Assembly: GCF_964340395.1 (NCBI RefSeq)
Contig: NC_135571.1
Coordinates: 9,586,440 to 9,650,439, forward strand
Length of the DNA stretch: 64,000 nucleotides
Direction of reading: 5' to 3'
Source of the DNA: Glandiceps talaboti
Taxonomy: Eukaryota; Hemichordata; Enteropneusta; Spengelidae
Shown in pieces: positions 11,191 to 46,713 of this stretch. The notes under the pieces are model-generated. The model saw only the letters and a list, made by a program, of their open reading frames with translations, did no database searches and was not told the DNA's origin. A program made the position numbers and the translations under genes. The first letter of the stretch is position 1. Every line of letters starts with the position of its first letter.

Positions 11191-13330
11191 TGGAACCCCC
11201 GGCCATTACACATCCCTGTATCAGTATAGTAACGTCCTGCCAATTTAAAATTACTGAATTTATAGTTTGTTTTTCAGTAGATGTATTCGACCAAATATAG
11301 ATTATTTTTCAGCTGTCTCGCCAACTATAGTATGTCACTAGTCACACTAACTCTATTGAGTGTTTACATATCATACATAAAGCCTACAGTTCAAATTGCA
11401 ACAAATCATACAAGTTGTACATTTCTACATTGTCTCCCCATGAAAGAAGTACCCATGGTAAAATTAATAAGATTTCAATGAGGGGTTCTACCCAAAATCA
11501 ATAAATACATCTAGTAGTGTAGCTTTTGGGCCTCACAGTGTGTGCAATGCCACTTTATCATGTGACTAGGTACGTATACTGCATGCCGGGTTCAGTGGAT
11601 CAACAGGTACTGATGTGGTTATTTCCTATTTCATAGTGACCACACTCAACAATACAACACTAGCAATTTCCTTACATGAAATCAACATTTAACTGTTTCA
11701 ACAATGTGAGAATGAGATATATGGTGCAAGATCAATATATATTTCAAATCAATGTAGGATGAAAAATTAAATTCTTTTACTTTTGGGGTGTTTTTTTTTA
11801 GTTGTCTAGTTCTCATCCTACAGAAACGATTTTACTTTTTAATGGGTCTGTTTGTACCCCTAAACATGCAATTATTTCTTTTTTAAAAATATCCCCTAAA
11901 TTGAGAAATGGAAGAATTTTCACTATAGCACAGCACTAAAATGGAGTGTCAACAAAAGATCTATTTTTCCTCACTACATACAGGCTTTGTATTCATAGTA
12001 CGTGTATTACTACATACTGATTTGAAATTGGATGGACATTTTTAATTTTGGCCAATTAAGTTGGGGGGGGGGGACTAAATGTTTTTAGCTTTTTATCCTA
12101 CATTGAACTATTGACACCCCTAATGTGTTGATTTATCATACATAATTATGTACTGACAGAACTTTCCCTTGGCACCCATGTGTTCCAGTATTATGAAATT
12201 TCATGTGAATTGTATCCAAAAATGTTGAAATTTGGAAGGGGGAGGGGTCATAATTATGAATATTATGGCCACTTTGGCTTTGGGAGAAATACCTAAACTC
12301 TACACATGAATAGTTCAGTTGATTTATCATACATATGAACTGACAGAAATATACCTTGGTGCTTGTGTGTTCCAATATTATACAATGTCAAGTGATTTTT
12401 GTTCAAAATGTTGAAATTTTGATGGGGTGGGGGTTAACATCTTTTACTGGCATTTTAAAGTTAGCATACACACAATGATTTTTGTTGTATAATTATGAAG
12501 AGGCATTGGTACATTATACACATGTGCAAAGTTAAACAAGCTCATTTTAATTTTTGTCAAAATTCAACAATATTTCATTAAAAAATTCTGTCAAAAATGT
12601 CTAAATTTAGATGGGGTGTAGGGTTACAATTTCAATTCTAGAATTTAAACGGATGTGGTGACCCACTATTATTTTGTCATTGATAAATAGCTGGAATAAT
12701 ACATTGTACACATACAGCATATAAAAATAATCTATCACAGACTTTTATCCTTTTTTGCAGTTTTCTTACATTTTTCTTTAAAAATCGTAAAGCAGCTGGG
12801 GATAAAATAACATAGCATTTTATGAAATAATGAAAAGAAATTACAAACACATATGTCTGGACATAATACACATTGCACTAAAATATGTAAGTTAATTAAG
12901 TGCTCCAGGGATAATCTTTAATGGTCAAAAATTGTGATGTAGTTAATTGTTGTATATCTACTTATTTTGACCCAAAACAATATGTGTAGATACAAGAAAC
13001 GGTCATTATCTTGAAAACAAAGGTGGTGACATAGTATTTTCTTTGCATTTTTTACATATTCAGATATCACTGCTTAGGTATGCAAAGTATAAGAAAAATC
13101 TATCGACTTTTTGAATTTGACACCTCCCCCCTTAATAATACGTAACCTTTGTTGTCAATTTTTTTGTGTACACACAGCCGTCAGTGAACACACATAAGTT
13201 ATGTACATAAAGCAGAATGTATAGCTAACGAATACTATTAAACCACACTATTACACCCGACGATCCTTCTGGTGAAACGGTCCGTAGTGTAATTCCACAA
13301 TGTAATATCAGACTCGTCTTCTTTCATTTT
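11191..13330. other. AT-rich non-coding region with weak internal repeats
   Basis: No gene seen. Two diverged copies of an ATTTATCATACATA...GTGTTCCAATATTAT motif lie at about 12128-12250 and 12320-12430. Short G tracts occur (12063-12071). Nothing here has coding signal. Confidence 0.4.
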
Positions 13331-13437
<107 letters not shown>

Positions 13438-13535
13438 GACTGGATGTAGATAAAACCACATAAAAGTGCTCAATACGGGTAGTAGAGCGAATTATATACA
13501 GGTTTTGAAAATTTGAACCAAATTATATGCTATAG

Positions 13536-13584
13536 ACCCTACAGAACTGTTTCGTGAGGTGCGTAGTCCTCACTCATCAGGGGT
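13536..13584 (-). ncRNA. Hammerhead ribozyme motif (type I) of the Penelope-like element
   Basis: On the minus strand the conserved CTGATGA core (13574-13580) is followed by a perfect 6-bp stem II, GTGAGG/CCTCAC, with an 8-nt loop. Then GAA (13551-13553) leads into stem III, ACAG/CTGT, with a TT loop. Cleavage position H17 is an A at 13540. Stem I is closed by ACCC (13581-13584) and GGGT (13536-13539). All canonical core bases are present, so the motif looks intact. Helix III has only four pairs, as in other short-stem hammerheads of Penelope elements. Activity is inferred. Confidence 0.85.
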
Positions 13585-13684
13585 AGAATGGAATATAGTA
13601 TCTGCGTTTCCTTACCGTTAAATTCTATAATTCTAATGTTCCTAACAGGGAATATCTACCTAGTAACATAGCGTATTAGCATAG

Positions 13685-15078
13685 TTAATTGTTCTGCAAT
13701 AATGATTTATGTCTATGCCTACACGACGACACAAGTTCATTTCGTTTATTTAGAGTACAACGATGAGGTTGACAAATTATAATATACTTTTCAGTTATGC
13801 AGAGATTACATCTCTGACTGGAGCTGTTGTACGGTCGCGCGCGTGCGATAATTTTCCATGTGATGTCGTAATCAATTTCTTTATCCTTAAGAAACCATAC
13901 ATACTTACTTAGTTCTGTTGAATTTCTTGACAAATTGTTGCGGAATGAAGCTGTGTGGTTCCTGTACCGTGTCTTGAACTCGTTTTCAGTCCGACATACG
14001 TTTCGCGGATATTGGTGTCTTTACGCTGAACTGTTGCCTGGTATACCACGCTCTTTTGTAAACATTTCCCATCCAGGGGACATGTATCCTTTACGCGACA
14101 GTTACATAACTTAGTATTCTCGTTTTTACAGCCGTTCTGGGTAGACAGTTGTGTTTTATTGTGGTTGTCGATGAGACGTTTAGTATTAGTTACACAACTG
14201 TAACTAATTTTAATTGTGTTACGATTGAAGATTTTCCTGAGGTTGTTCCCTTGTGGAAAGCACTTGTCTACCAGGGCAAGAAATTTTTTACCAATATTAG
14301 TGGAGACACTCTTGCTAAAGGGTGGGTTATACCATAAAATATTATTCCGTGGCCTATTTTTCCTACCTATAGTTGCGGGGGGCTTATATTCAAGTTTGTA
14401 TTTATATCCGCTTTCTTGTAATGCTTTCTGGTACTGAGGTGCGGCTTGATCGAATGACTGCTTATCTGATGATATAGATGACAGTCGTCTATTTACCCCT
14501 GCTGGTATGTTTTTAATAATATTAGGGGGATGGTTGCTCTCACGATGGACATATTGCAAGGTTGCGTTCGGTTTTGTATATGGGCTGTAGGTTTTCTCGG
14601 CGAGGTTAAATGTAACGTCGAGGAAGGTGACTACGTTCTTATTAGCTTCAATGGTGATGTTCAGCCCATACTCCTTGAATATATAGCAAATCTCTTTCTT
14701 GATCCTCTCAGTGTCCTTAGGTGTTGTGTCGGTAACGGCTAATCCATCGTCTCTGTATAGTCCGACCTTTATTCCGTAAACGGTTTGAAGTTTGGATAGT
14801 AAAAGGCAGCCGACTAGTTCGCAAGTTTCTGCCCCGTCGTAGCTTCCCATAGCGACGTCGAAAGGACGGTGGTTTTTCTTTTGCCATTGTTGTTGATTAT
14901 GTGTAAGGAGGGAATTTTTCGATTGTATAACAATATTTCTTTCTTCATCAGTTATTGTATCGTATGCCGAAGCGAAATCAAGAGCCTTGTTTAAGAGGTC
15001 TTCGCTGATGGATGGGTAAAACTCTACGATGTCAAAACAAATAAAGTTGTGTTTCTCCTTGTTTACAATGTTGTTGAA
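13685..15078 (-). pseudogene. PLE reverse transcriptase-GIY-YIG endonuclease ORF, frameshifted and 5'-truncated
   Basis: Reading on the minus strand, RT motif A is visible as [14 protein letters not shown], then the thumb-side MGSYDGAETCELVG, and the catalytic YxDD box as YRDDGLAV. After these come FLDVTFNL and the PLE-typical stretch IIKNIPAGVNRRLSSIS. A Cys-rich linker (LCNCRVKDTCPLDGKC) leads into the nuclease, with VVYQATV (the GIY position) and ETYVGL (the YIG position). At about 13985-13990 one frame is lost. The endonuclease continues in the next frame (SRNSTELSKYVWFLKDKEID, then CNLCITEKYIII and LNKRNELVSSCRHR) to a stop at 13685-13687. The N-terminal part of the RT is missing, so this copy is inactive. 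Confidence 0.85.
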
Positions 15079-15107
15079 CCATATACATATACATATACAT
15101 ATACATA

Positions 15108-15144
<37 letters not shown>

Positions 15145-15157
15145 GTATGTGTATGTG

Positions 15158-15228
<71 letters not shown>
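15076..15228. repeat. (CATATA)n/(TA)n microsatellite at the 5' end of the PLE
   Basis: ATACAT, GTATAT and TA arrays directly abut the truncated end of the reverse transcriptase frame. The open frame runs through the array only because of its simple period. Confidence 0.95.
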
Positions 15229-15231
<3 letters not shown>

Positions 15232-15264
15232 GTTAATAATGTTAGCTGTTAGCGACTGTAACAC

Positions 15265-17650
15265 TGCCTATGCTATGACGATAACAGGTCCTTTATACGT
15301 CATCAAATGCCCTGGGAACCCATGCGAACCATTCATTACAGCCTCTATGTAAGCATTTAAGATTAAAACATTCACATGCCATGTTTCTCTGTCCTGTCTT
15401 GTAGGATTGAATTATTATATATAAGTATTTAATATTAACATTAAATATGCCGTAGAGAAACAAGTTATGTTATAAATACACTGTCATGATGGTATTGTTT
15501 GTAGATTTCCTGACTTCACTGAGTCGCATACAAAAACTTTTTATAGTTAGATGTTACCCACACGTGATCATTTTGCTTTTGTTGGACTCATTAAATCCAT
15601 TGTCAATCTAAAACTTACTATTTACTATACTTCAGCTAAAAACAGCCGATAAAGTTCGAAGTAATATTTACAGACCAGGAGTACGCAGATTTATACGCGG
15701 CAACCCCTTGTCAGAGAATGGATTCTTACAAAGGCAAACATATGACACAGTGTTATACAGAGCCAGCCAAGTGGTCTACAATATAAAAGAACTGTTTTGT
15801 ACGTGACTAGAATAGTGAATACGAAAACAGTAACTGTTGTTAAGTAACGTGGGACAATTAAATCGCTGGATATTATGGGTCACCTTAGGTCATTTTACGC
15901 CATTCAAGTTGGACTCAGTCTGGAAGCTCTCTTTTTGACAATTTCCTGACTCAGAACGAGGATGAAAACAATACCATGGAAACAAAATAGGTACTAGCCA
16001 CCGTACGTAATTCATGTCAATGATATGCAATACGATTGAATGTTAAATATATCCACCTAAAACTTGACCGCGCAGCATTTGACTGTTTCCATTACGAAAA
16101 CTATTGAATTTTATATTTGATTAAATCAAGGATAGGGAAAACGGGGAACGTCGACGGATCTAGAAGGGTCAAAAGTATAGATCGTTTGGACGGAAAGAAA
16201 GACAACATTTAGTAAACCTACTTATAGACACTATCATCTTACGAACTGTAAAGATGTATTGACAAAGTAGTAAAATGGGGGTAACTGTATGCATGGTACG
16301 AAGTCAGCTCGGGGTAAACATAAACTTTCCTTTCTTGTTTTTCCACCAATGACGGTCAGTTGAAAACGAGGACTGTAGTTAGTTTGAGCGGTTGTCGTAA
16401 AAATCCAAGTGTCGAGGTCACATGATAATACAACCAATGGTATTCAAAACGTTGTGTTGTGTTTTGTTTTGATGTGATGTGATGTGATGTGTTGTGTTGT
16501 GTTGTGTTGTGTTGTGTTGTGTTGTGTTGTGTTGTGTTGTGTTGTGTTGTGTTGTGTTGTGATGTGATGTGATGTGATGTGATGTGATGTGTTGTGTTGT
16601 GTTGTGTTGTGTTGTGTTGTGTTGTGTTGTGTTGTGTTGCATGTGTTACAAATCCAGACCACTGAGGATTTCGTGACACTTATGTGAGTATGAGACTCCA
16701 GTTACTTAAAAGTTGTATTGAAGGTGTGGTGCATCGTTATGTTATATTACGAAAAGTGCAGTGCTGTGTATATAACTATACAAAGTCTTCAAAGAAAGGT
16801 CACTTTACTGATAATCACAAACTTTAAGGTCATGTTAGTTAGATGACTAAAACTGACTCACCCAAACTATAGTATAGGTTAATGTTTACAGTTTTATATA
16901 CCATTGTAATATTGAAATACAGGTGCTATTTAAACAACCCGTTCTGTTTTCTCGCTATTTTTCGATAGTCCTTACTGTTGAAAAACACACCACAAACAGT
17001 CCACTAATGAGTTATTTCTGAACACTTTAAAGTTTTCTTTCAGTTCTAATTTCTATGTGTAAAGCTCGCGACTGAAATATTTGAATCAATCTGAAGTCTG
17101 GTTGTGTCCCTATCAAAGGCAAACTTAAGTGTACATATGTACAATACCCGTTTCTCCATCACATGAAGGGACTGTGGCAAAATGCATGAACGTGACCTGA
17201 AGTTTTGGAGCTTCGCCAGGTATCACGTGATATTGTACGTCAACAAAATTAGATTGGCGACGAGGATAGTTTTCAGATTCTGAGCTTGTACAGGGGCGGT
17301 CCTTATAATTACATACCCTCTCACTGTATTTTGTGAGAATATACGGCATATCCCATTTTTATGGGTGGGTTGCACCTGCAGCCTCGTTTTGGGAAATATT
17401 TTGTGTTTTTTTCTTAATTTTACCCATGCTTTTATTTAATTATACACAATAATTATTTTGATACACCGACAGCCCATTCCTGCACCTCTAAACGATTCAA
17501 ACTACTCTTGTGAAACACTACATGAGAATAACGCTTTCATATCGTTTACACCAACTTGCAGTGAACCAGTGTACACCCCTATAGTAATTTGGAGGATTGG
17601 ATTGTTACATTCCGTATAAGGCTGTGTTGAAGACCGTTCCTTTTACAATC
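15265..17650. other. Intergenic region upstream of the receptor pseudokinase gene
   Basis: No exon recognised. It holds the pentanucleotide satellite at 16452-16640 and otherwise unique sequence. The promoter of the downstream receptor gene should lie near the right end, but I cannot place it. Confidence 0.4.
16452..16640. repeat. Pentanucleotide (TGTTG/TGATG)n microsatellite
   Basis: About 190 bp with period 5. Blocks of GTGTT and blocks of GTGAT alternate, so whole blocks have been copied as well as single units. Confidence 0.95.
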
Positions 17651-40483
<22,833 letters not shown>

Positions 40484-41658
40484 AAGCTTGAAAGCTTCCA
40501 TCTATCAGCTTTTTACTTTGATGTATCAATTTATAACCACCTGTTGTCACACATTTCATGAAAACATCTACTGGGGGGGGGGGGGGTGCTACTCCCCTTA
40601 CTTGAGTATACGTATATGTGCTGCCCTCTGGGGTACATTTTCTAGCCCCAAAAGGGTGGCAGGGATGTATCAGTGTAGTTACTGATGACTTCATGCCACT
40701 AAAAACTGATAAAAGTGGGTAATTGCGGTATACATTCTCTTACGCAGTGTATCACCTTCCTATATAGAATAGAATAGAATCTTTACTGCGTTAACGTAAG
40801 AAAATTACATCTTTTCATTGGATTTTCTGCAATAAGTGTTTGGTGCTAAAACAAAGTAGTAATAGTTAATTATATAGTTAATTTGGCTCTATCACTGTCT
40901 AACCTTATCATCCATTTTTGATAAATAGTTAAATCTAGGACAACTATTTTTCCAACTTTTACTACACCATTAAAACTGATTTTTTAAAAGCATACACTTA
41001 ATTCAAGCATTAAAATTGTATTACCTATACTTAAGACATTAAAAATGTTGTATTATTTTTTAGATCTATTGATTATTTCATTTTTCAAGAGAATGTCATT
41101 CTTCTTTTCAATGATATCATGTAGTCATATTTTCAAATATAAAATCAACATACACAAGAATGCGACAAAATGAGGTAGAACTCCAAAGGAACACACCTTT
41201 AAATGTTTGACATAAAATTCAGGCGTTTAAATTTAGTTTTTCTTCTTTTTGAAACACTTAGGGAAATTGTCAAGATTTCTCGGGAATTTGAATTGACTGC
41301 ATTACTTTAGAACTGTATAATGTACGCAATAAAGTACACAAACGAAGTAGATGGCATGATGTTTCAATAGGACATGAAACTCACTGGAAAGATATGGTGA
41401 CTTTTTCTTGAAATATTCACTTTTCTCTCTTTTAAATTGTCGCAATTATACACTATCACCAATGGATACTATATATGTCTGATATGATATTGCTGATATC
41501 ACGTATTGTATGATATTTCATAAGTTTACATACCGGTATAATTAATACAAACAATGTGAACAAGATAAATTGCAAGTTTGCAGTGTTTTTTATAGGAGGT
41601 AACATAAAAATATCTTATCTAATAAGTATTCATTTTTTTCACTAACACAAAATATATT

Positions 41659-41762
41659 AGTCTGTAAGATACGCAGTGTCGGGACACGCTCACACATCGG
41701 CCAAGCCCTCCCCGAGAGGAGGCCAGTAAGTGAAGAATGTCACGACATATCTTACAGTCTAA
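41659..41762. mobile_element. Short inverted-repeat element
   Basis: About 100 bp bounded by TAGTCTGTAAGATA on the left and the complement TATCTTACAGTCTA on the right. Further pairing (GTGTCGGGACA against TGTCACGACA) lies inside. Non-coding, probably a MITE. Confidence 0.6.
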
Positions 41763-42228
41763 AAACGTATAATCTGCAAAATATAGGTATTAAATATAAC
41801 CAAGAAATGTATATAACCAAGAAATGTATATAACCAAGAAATGTATATAACCAAGTAATATATTATCATATCCAAGGAAATGTATAAGAAAGGAATGTAC
41901 ATAACCAAGGAATATAATATTTGCCTTACGTCAGTATATGCTGGACATATCTGACACATGGTATTATAGTTTTCTGTTTAACTAATTTGGCAGCTCTAAA
42001 CAGACAGAATTTTTCTCCAATAGGAGAAATATTAACCTTTTTATATTTACAATGTTCTATATACATACGTAGGTGATGTCAAGGTAGCCTACCTGTAGTC
42101 TTGAAGGACTAAATGCTGGCTGTTTCAGTTACCATGACTGATATTTTATAAATCAAACAATCTTTAGATCCGGCAGTTTTCATGTCATGCCCCACCAAAT
42201 GTAACTTGCAAAAATTATGATTAGACTA

Positions 42229-42468
42229 GGGAACTTGCAACCCAAACTGAGCATGCTCAGATGCAAAGGACTATGAGATTATCTGTAGTTATCGTAATAT
42301 CTTATCTGAAGCTACCAATGAAATAAACCTCCTACACTGGTCAAGCTAAATATGAATTGATCATTCGTGGTTATAAACAATTTAATAACATTGTTTTTGA
42401 TTAGTACTAGTATTTATTATCACATTTCCCATGATGCAACAATCAACATGGCAGGTTTGCAAGTTCCC
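42229..42468. mobile_element. TA-flanked MITE, copy 2
   Basis: Ends GGGAACTTGCAACCC and GGTTTGCAAGTTCCC, flanked by TA on each side; 240 bp; same body as 25972-26205, including TTATCACATTTCCCATGATG. No ORF. Confidence 0.85.
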
Positions 42469-42739
42469 TATTTCCCTATTATAAAATCTGTTTCCCATAA
42501 AATCTTTCTTAATGACACCTATTGGATTCATCATGTAATTAAGATTTAAATATGTCTAATTGTATTTTGACCAATCAGGTTCTGTGAATGGATGCCATGG
42601 AATTACTACTGATCTTAAAACTGTTGACCAGCAAAAATTCAAAATCAAAATCTAAGTTAGGATAGCTGAAGTCCTTCAAGACTACATGTAGGCTTAGGTA
42701 TCAAGGTGTATGGAAACTGCAAAGATGGACTCTTCACTG

Positions 42740-42808
42740 TCATTTGTATTTGCCATGCTTGCTATGGCATGTTTTTATGCAATAAAGATTGATTGATTGA
42801 TTGATTGT
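42740..42808. repeat. Retroposon 3' tail ending in (GATT)n
   Basis: The stretch TTGCCATGCTTGCTATGGCA followed by TGCAATAAAGATTGATTGAT recurs inverted at 46018-46090. An AATAAA plus short tandem tail suggests the 3' ends of LINE or SINE copies. Confidence 0.6.
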
Positions 42809-43702
42809 ATTCAGACAAATATGAAAATTCAACAAATATTGTTGCAGTAGGTGACCTGTAACTGAGAATCATTAAGATTTGATATGTCTACATCTTAGTG
42901 CTTAGTACAATCAAGAAAACATCTGTTTTCAACAGTTTGCAATACCCATGTTTCACCAAATTTACTTTTGCATTACATATATTCATAAGTGTAAATTCAA
43001 GTTTAATACTGCTGTTATTTGCATCAAGATCCACCATCATTTCTTGATATTCGTATACAATATACATAACATAGTCTTGCTGCTAGACGTTCAGGCTTTC
43101 TTTCGATACAGCTTGCCTGAACACTTGGATGTTCCATCCTCGATAGCGATGTTCGGTCATTGTAATGACCCAATATGTAACCAGATTTAAGTATATTTTA
43201 CAATATTATTCATCATTCTTTCTGTATTTGTGACAAATAGAATTCACAGTGAATTTTTATTAACACAGTTTATATATACACAATGAGATGTACACTAATC
43301 CTAAAAATATTCAAGTTGGTCTTTGCACCACATGTGTTATTTGTTTATTAATATTATTCCTTTCTTTGATATCAAGTTACAGTATACTGACTGGACCAAT
43401 GTATGAAACTTATTGAAATTGTATACCTTGTACTAGAGAATGGACAAACATATCATAGATATAACACTACAGACCGATACATGCAGCAAGTTCACAACCT
43501 GCAAGAATTATTAAGATTGTACGGTATTACATATTTTGACCATCAATTGAACATTACATTTTCTCAATTCACAATTTCTATCAAACTGCAGAAAGTTATA
43601 TACAACATGGCAATGTCTCATGTCGAAGTCCAAGTCATATAATAATATTGTGTTAGTTTGATAATAGTTTCAGAATAATTTGTTTGGTTTGTGATACTTA
43701 AA

Positions 43703-43955
43703 ACACACACACACACATACACATACGTACGTACATACGTACGTACACATACAATGCATACACATACATACAATACAATACAAACATTACGCATGTGACA
43801 TACATACATACATACATACATACATACATACATACATACACACATACATACACACATACCGTACAGACAGACAGACAGCACACACACACACACACACATG
43901 TACGTACGTACGTACGTACGTACGTACGTACATACGTACTGACGTACGTACATAC

Positions 43956-44010
<55 letters not shown>
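43703..44010. repeat. (CATA)n/(CGTA)n/(CA)n microsatellite
   Basis: About 300 bp of CATA units with CGTA and CACA blocks and one GACA block. No gene content. Confidence 0.97.
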
Positions 44011-44015
<5 letters not shown>

Positions 44016-44244
44016 TCCAACATCCAACAGAACCACAGTCATACAAACCTAGTCCAATTGTTCAAACACTCCTCATTATCAAAGTATACATGTATTCAAT
44101 TAATAATATTGATATACTCTTGAAATGACAGAAGTTGTATATTTACTCAGATGGCAAATAAATAGATTAACAATCAATCTTGTCTGTTTTTATGTAAATT
44201 TGTCAAATCTGATATTGTGTATAGTGTAAAAACTGGTCAATGTG

Positions 44245-44330
44245 TGTGTGTGTGTATGTTGTGTGTATATATGTATATGCAATGTACATGTATGTATGTA
44301 TGTATGTATGTATGTTATCTGCATGTGTAT
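44245..44330. repeat. (GT)n/(GTAT)n microsatellite
   Basis: Short GT run followed by GTAT units ahead of the dispersed repeat at 44415. Confidence 0.9.
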
Positions 44331-44414
44331 GAGTGCATGCATGTGTACGTTTGTTTGCATGGTCATTTTTTGCATGTTGGAATTTGAATATTCTGTTTAC
44401 ATAATTATATATCC

Positions 44415-44785
44415 ATCTAGTCTGGATGCCAACTATGGTTCTAACCACGTCTGGTCGAAGTCCCTCAATCTGCGCAAAAAGTTGTTCATCCAATCAGTGA
44501 ACCCCCAACTGTTATAGTGACATAAACAGTGTATAAGTAGCATACTGAGCTGACAAATATACTATATTTGTACATAACATTAACTGCCTCAATAAATACC
44601 AACTTTATGAGGGACTGTGTTATTGGTTAGAATTTTGTGATTGATTAACAGAGACATGATGTTAATGACTTTGTGGGTGGCTGTGGATGAATTTTAAATT
44701 ACATCTTAGGACTTCTAGAGCAATGACTTTGACTAGATTGTGAGTGAAGGACTATAAATCGTAACGATACTGTATAGGAACTAGA
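44415..44785. repeat. Inverted copy of the dispersed repeat from receptor intron 14
   Basis: Matches 34465-34975 in reverse: GTCTGGATGCCAAC, TTGTTCATCCAATCAGTGAA and TATGAGGGACTGTGTTATTG are the complements of sequence there. The minisatellite part is reduced to about one unit. Confidence 0.75.
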
Positions 44786-45357
44786 CTAATAACCATCATG
44801 CAGGCAAGCTCTGCAAACTAGTATTCTAAATGGTGTACAAAGCATAACATAGCGGGGTCGATTCATCTCTGAGGTATAGCCTTGCATTAATGTTTATGAT
44901 GGATTTTATCCCTAGGCGAGGCCTAAAACGAATAAAGACTGAATAGAGGAAATGAAATTGTCTGAGTATATGTCTTGGATACATTGATATGGAAATGAGC
45001 TTCTAGCTATACAAGAGATGCCGAATCTTAGATTATTTTGTTTTTCAAAAACATCAAAGGTTGAAACATATTTTCCTTGTTGCCCTGAAGGAGTACATGA
45101 GACATAAATGGAGTTTGTTGTCAACTGCACACAAAGAGCACGAGTTTATCATTCAGTCAGTCAATAGCTACCGTGGCACCAAACTGAAGTATTTTAAAGT
45201 CATTTTGGTAATTTGAAGTACAAGGCCATGAATGATGTTACGTACAAAATGCAGAAAGCTAAATCAGCCGAAAATGCATTTGTGGCCTTTTTTTCAGTGA
45301 CATTTTCGTAATTAGGCTATTTTGGCACTATCCCCTTCAATAGTAAATAAAAAAAGA

Positions 45358-45450
45358 AACCCATCCATCCATCTGTCCATGCATCCATCCATCCATCTAT
45401 CCATCCATCTATTTATCTACCTACTTACCTACCTTCCTCTACCTACTCAT
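45358..45450. repeat. (CATC/CTAC)n microsatellite
   Basis: Tetranucleotide array of CATC and TACC units of about 90 bp. Confidence 0.9.
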
Positions 45451-46017
45451 GTGAAATTGCGGTTCCTCTTTCCCATCTATAAAATGAATACTATACACCT
45501 AAGGTGTTTTCAGACTTTGGGTATTTTGTAAGTTTTCTCTCAATTGCTTTCTGAGACATGACACGAAAATGGCCCTGAATGAGAAATTGATTATATATCG
45601 CAACTTACTACAAAAGCGACATGCAGAGATTCCTCAAATCATTTTAGACAACTTCCCAGGCTTGAAGTTCTAACACAATTCCAGGTTTAACATCTCAAGT
45701 GAGAAATTCTCGAGAACTCTGTGTTTGAAAGAATTGAGGATATCCATGTCCATTGTGTTTATCAGTGTTCAGTTGGTCAATAACAGTTGACCGCTCTACA
45801 TCAGCAACTTCTGGTGAATTATCAGCAGGGAGCTGGTTTCCAACGTAACCAAAATATCTTGAGCACATTTTGAAGAAATAGGTAGGCATTTAATTGTTAC
45901 TTTATTACTTCTTTTTGGCATATATAATACTTTTTTTATTTGTGATTTAATTTCTGTAGACCATACCCTGTACAATATTTGTCTTAATGTCTTTTCAGCC
46001 TACACATACAATTTTAA

Positions 46018-46090
46018 TCAATCAATCTTAATTGCATAACATGCCATAGCAAGCATGGTAAAGCATACGAAAATAACAGTAAGGTGAATA
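46018..46090. repeat. Retroposon 3' tail, reverse orientation, starting (AATC)n
   Basis: AATCAATCAATC followed by TTGCATAACATGCCATAGCA is the reverse complement of the tail at 42740-42808. Confidence 0.6.
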
Positions 46091-46713
46091 CAATACAATC
46101 CTTTAGTCAACTGCTAAATATCGAAAAGATTAAATCTAAAGTCTGATTTTTCTCTTTATACACACAAGCAAACAAATGAAAATCATCACAACTCAATGTT
46201 ATCCATATCTATACTAGTGGACGACATCTTTCCAAGAGTTGCAAGTTAGATGTGTGGTTATTTCAAAAAGAAAATCGCACAAATATTCCATAGATGTCGC
46301 ATAATTTCAATAACCAGTCATGCATCAATATTTTATAATACACTGGGGATTCCAAATCCTATATTGTGATGCAGTTTTCTTTTTTACCCAGGGTTCAAAA
46401 TTAACAGTAGTACTGTATCCACAGACTACCATAATTTGTAGCTGGTAGCACACTCAGGCTACCACTGATTATGTGATGATTTAAAGGATGGAAGATTTAC
46501 AGACATGAAAGTATTTTAATAACACATATATTTCCAAAAGAGGAACTCTGTTTTCTGTTCAAGAATATAGGACTACAGGTCACAATCCTTGGGCTACCAA
46601 TTTCTGAAATAGGCCACTAGGACTACAAAAGAAAAAAAGTTAATTTCAAGCCTTGACACCTAAAGTCTGCCACTTTGCTTGACTTTTAGATACATCATTC
46701 TGCAATTGAAACA

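Larger units (their letters stand above)
13520..15080 (-). mobile_element. Penelope-like retroelement (PLE), 5'-truncated, minus strand
   Basis: The element carries the two hallmark PLE domains, a reverse transcriptase followed by a GIY-YIG endonuclease, and a hammerhead ribozyme fold downstream of the ORF. The 5' side is cut off by a TA/CATATA microsatellite at 15076-15228 and the 3' side is followed by a TA array at 13333-13434. Penelope-like elements are known to carry hammerhead motifs in their terminal repeats, so the combination supports the assignment. No second terminal repeat is visible upstream. Confidence 0.85.
40484..46713. other. 3' flank of the receptor gene and spacer to the GPCR
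   Basis: No coding gene recognised. A possible poly(A) signal AATAAA lies at 41328. A short inverted-repeat element is at 41659-41762, a TA-flanked MITE at 42229-42468, and LINE/SINE-like tails with (GATT)n or (AATC)n ends at 42740-42808 and 46018-46090. Long CATA arrays occupy 43703-44010. Confidence 0.5.

Noticed and set aside
17597-17650. Upstream in-frame extension of the receptor's first exon (TTG start)
   Set aside because: The signal peptide begins naturally at the ATG at 17651; a non-ATG start is not needed.
43403-43642. 79-codon plus-strand frame
   Set aside because: No recognised motif, no splice signals at useful places, AT-rich spacer composition.
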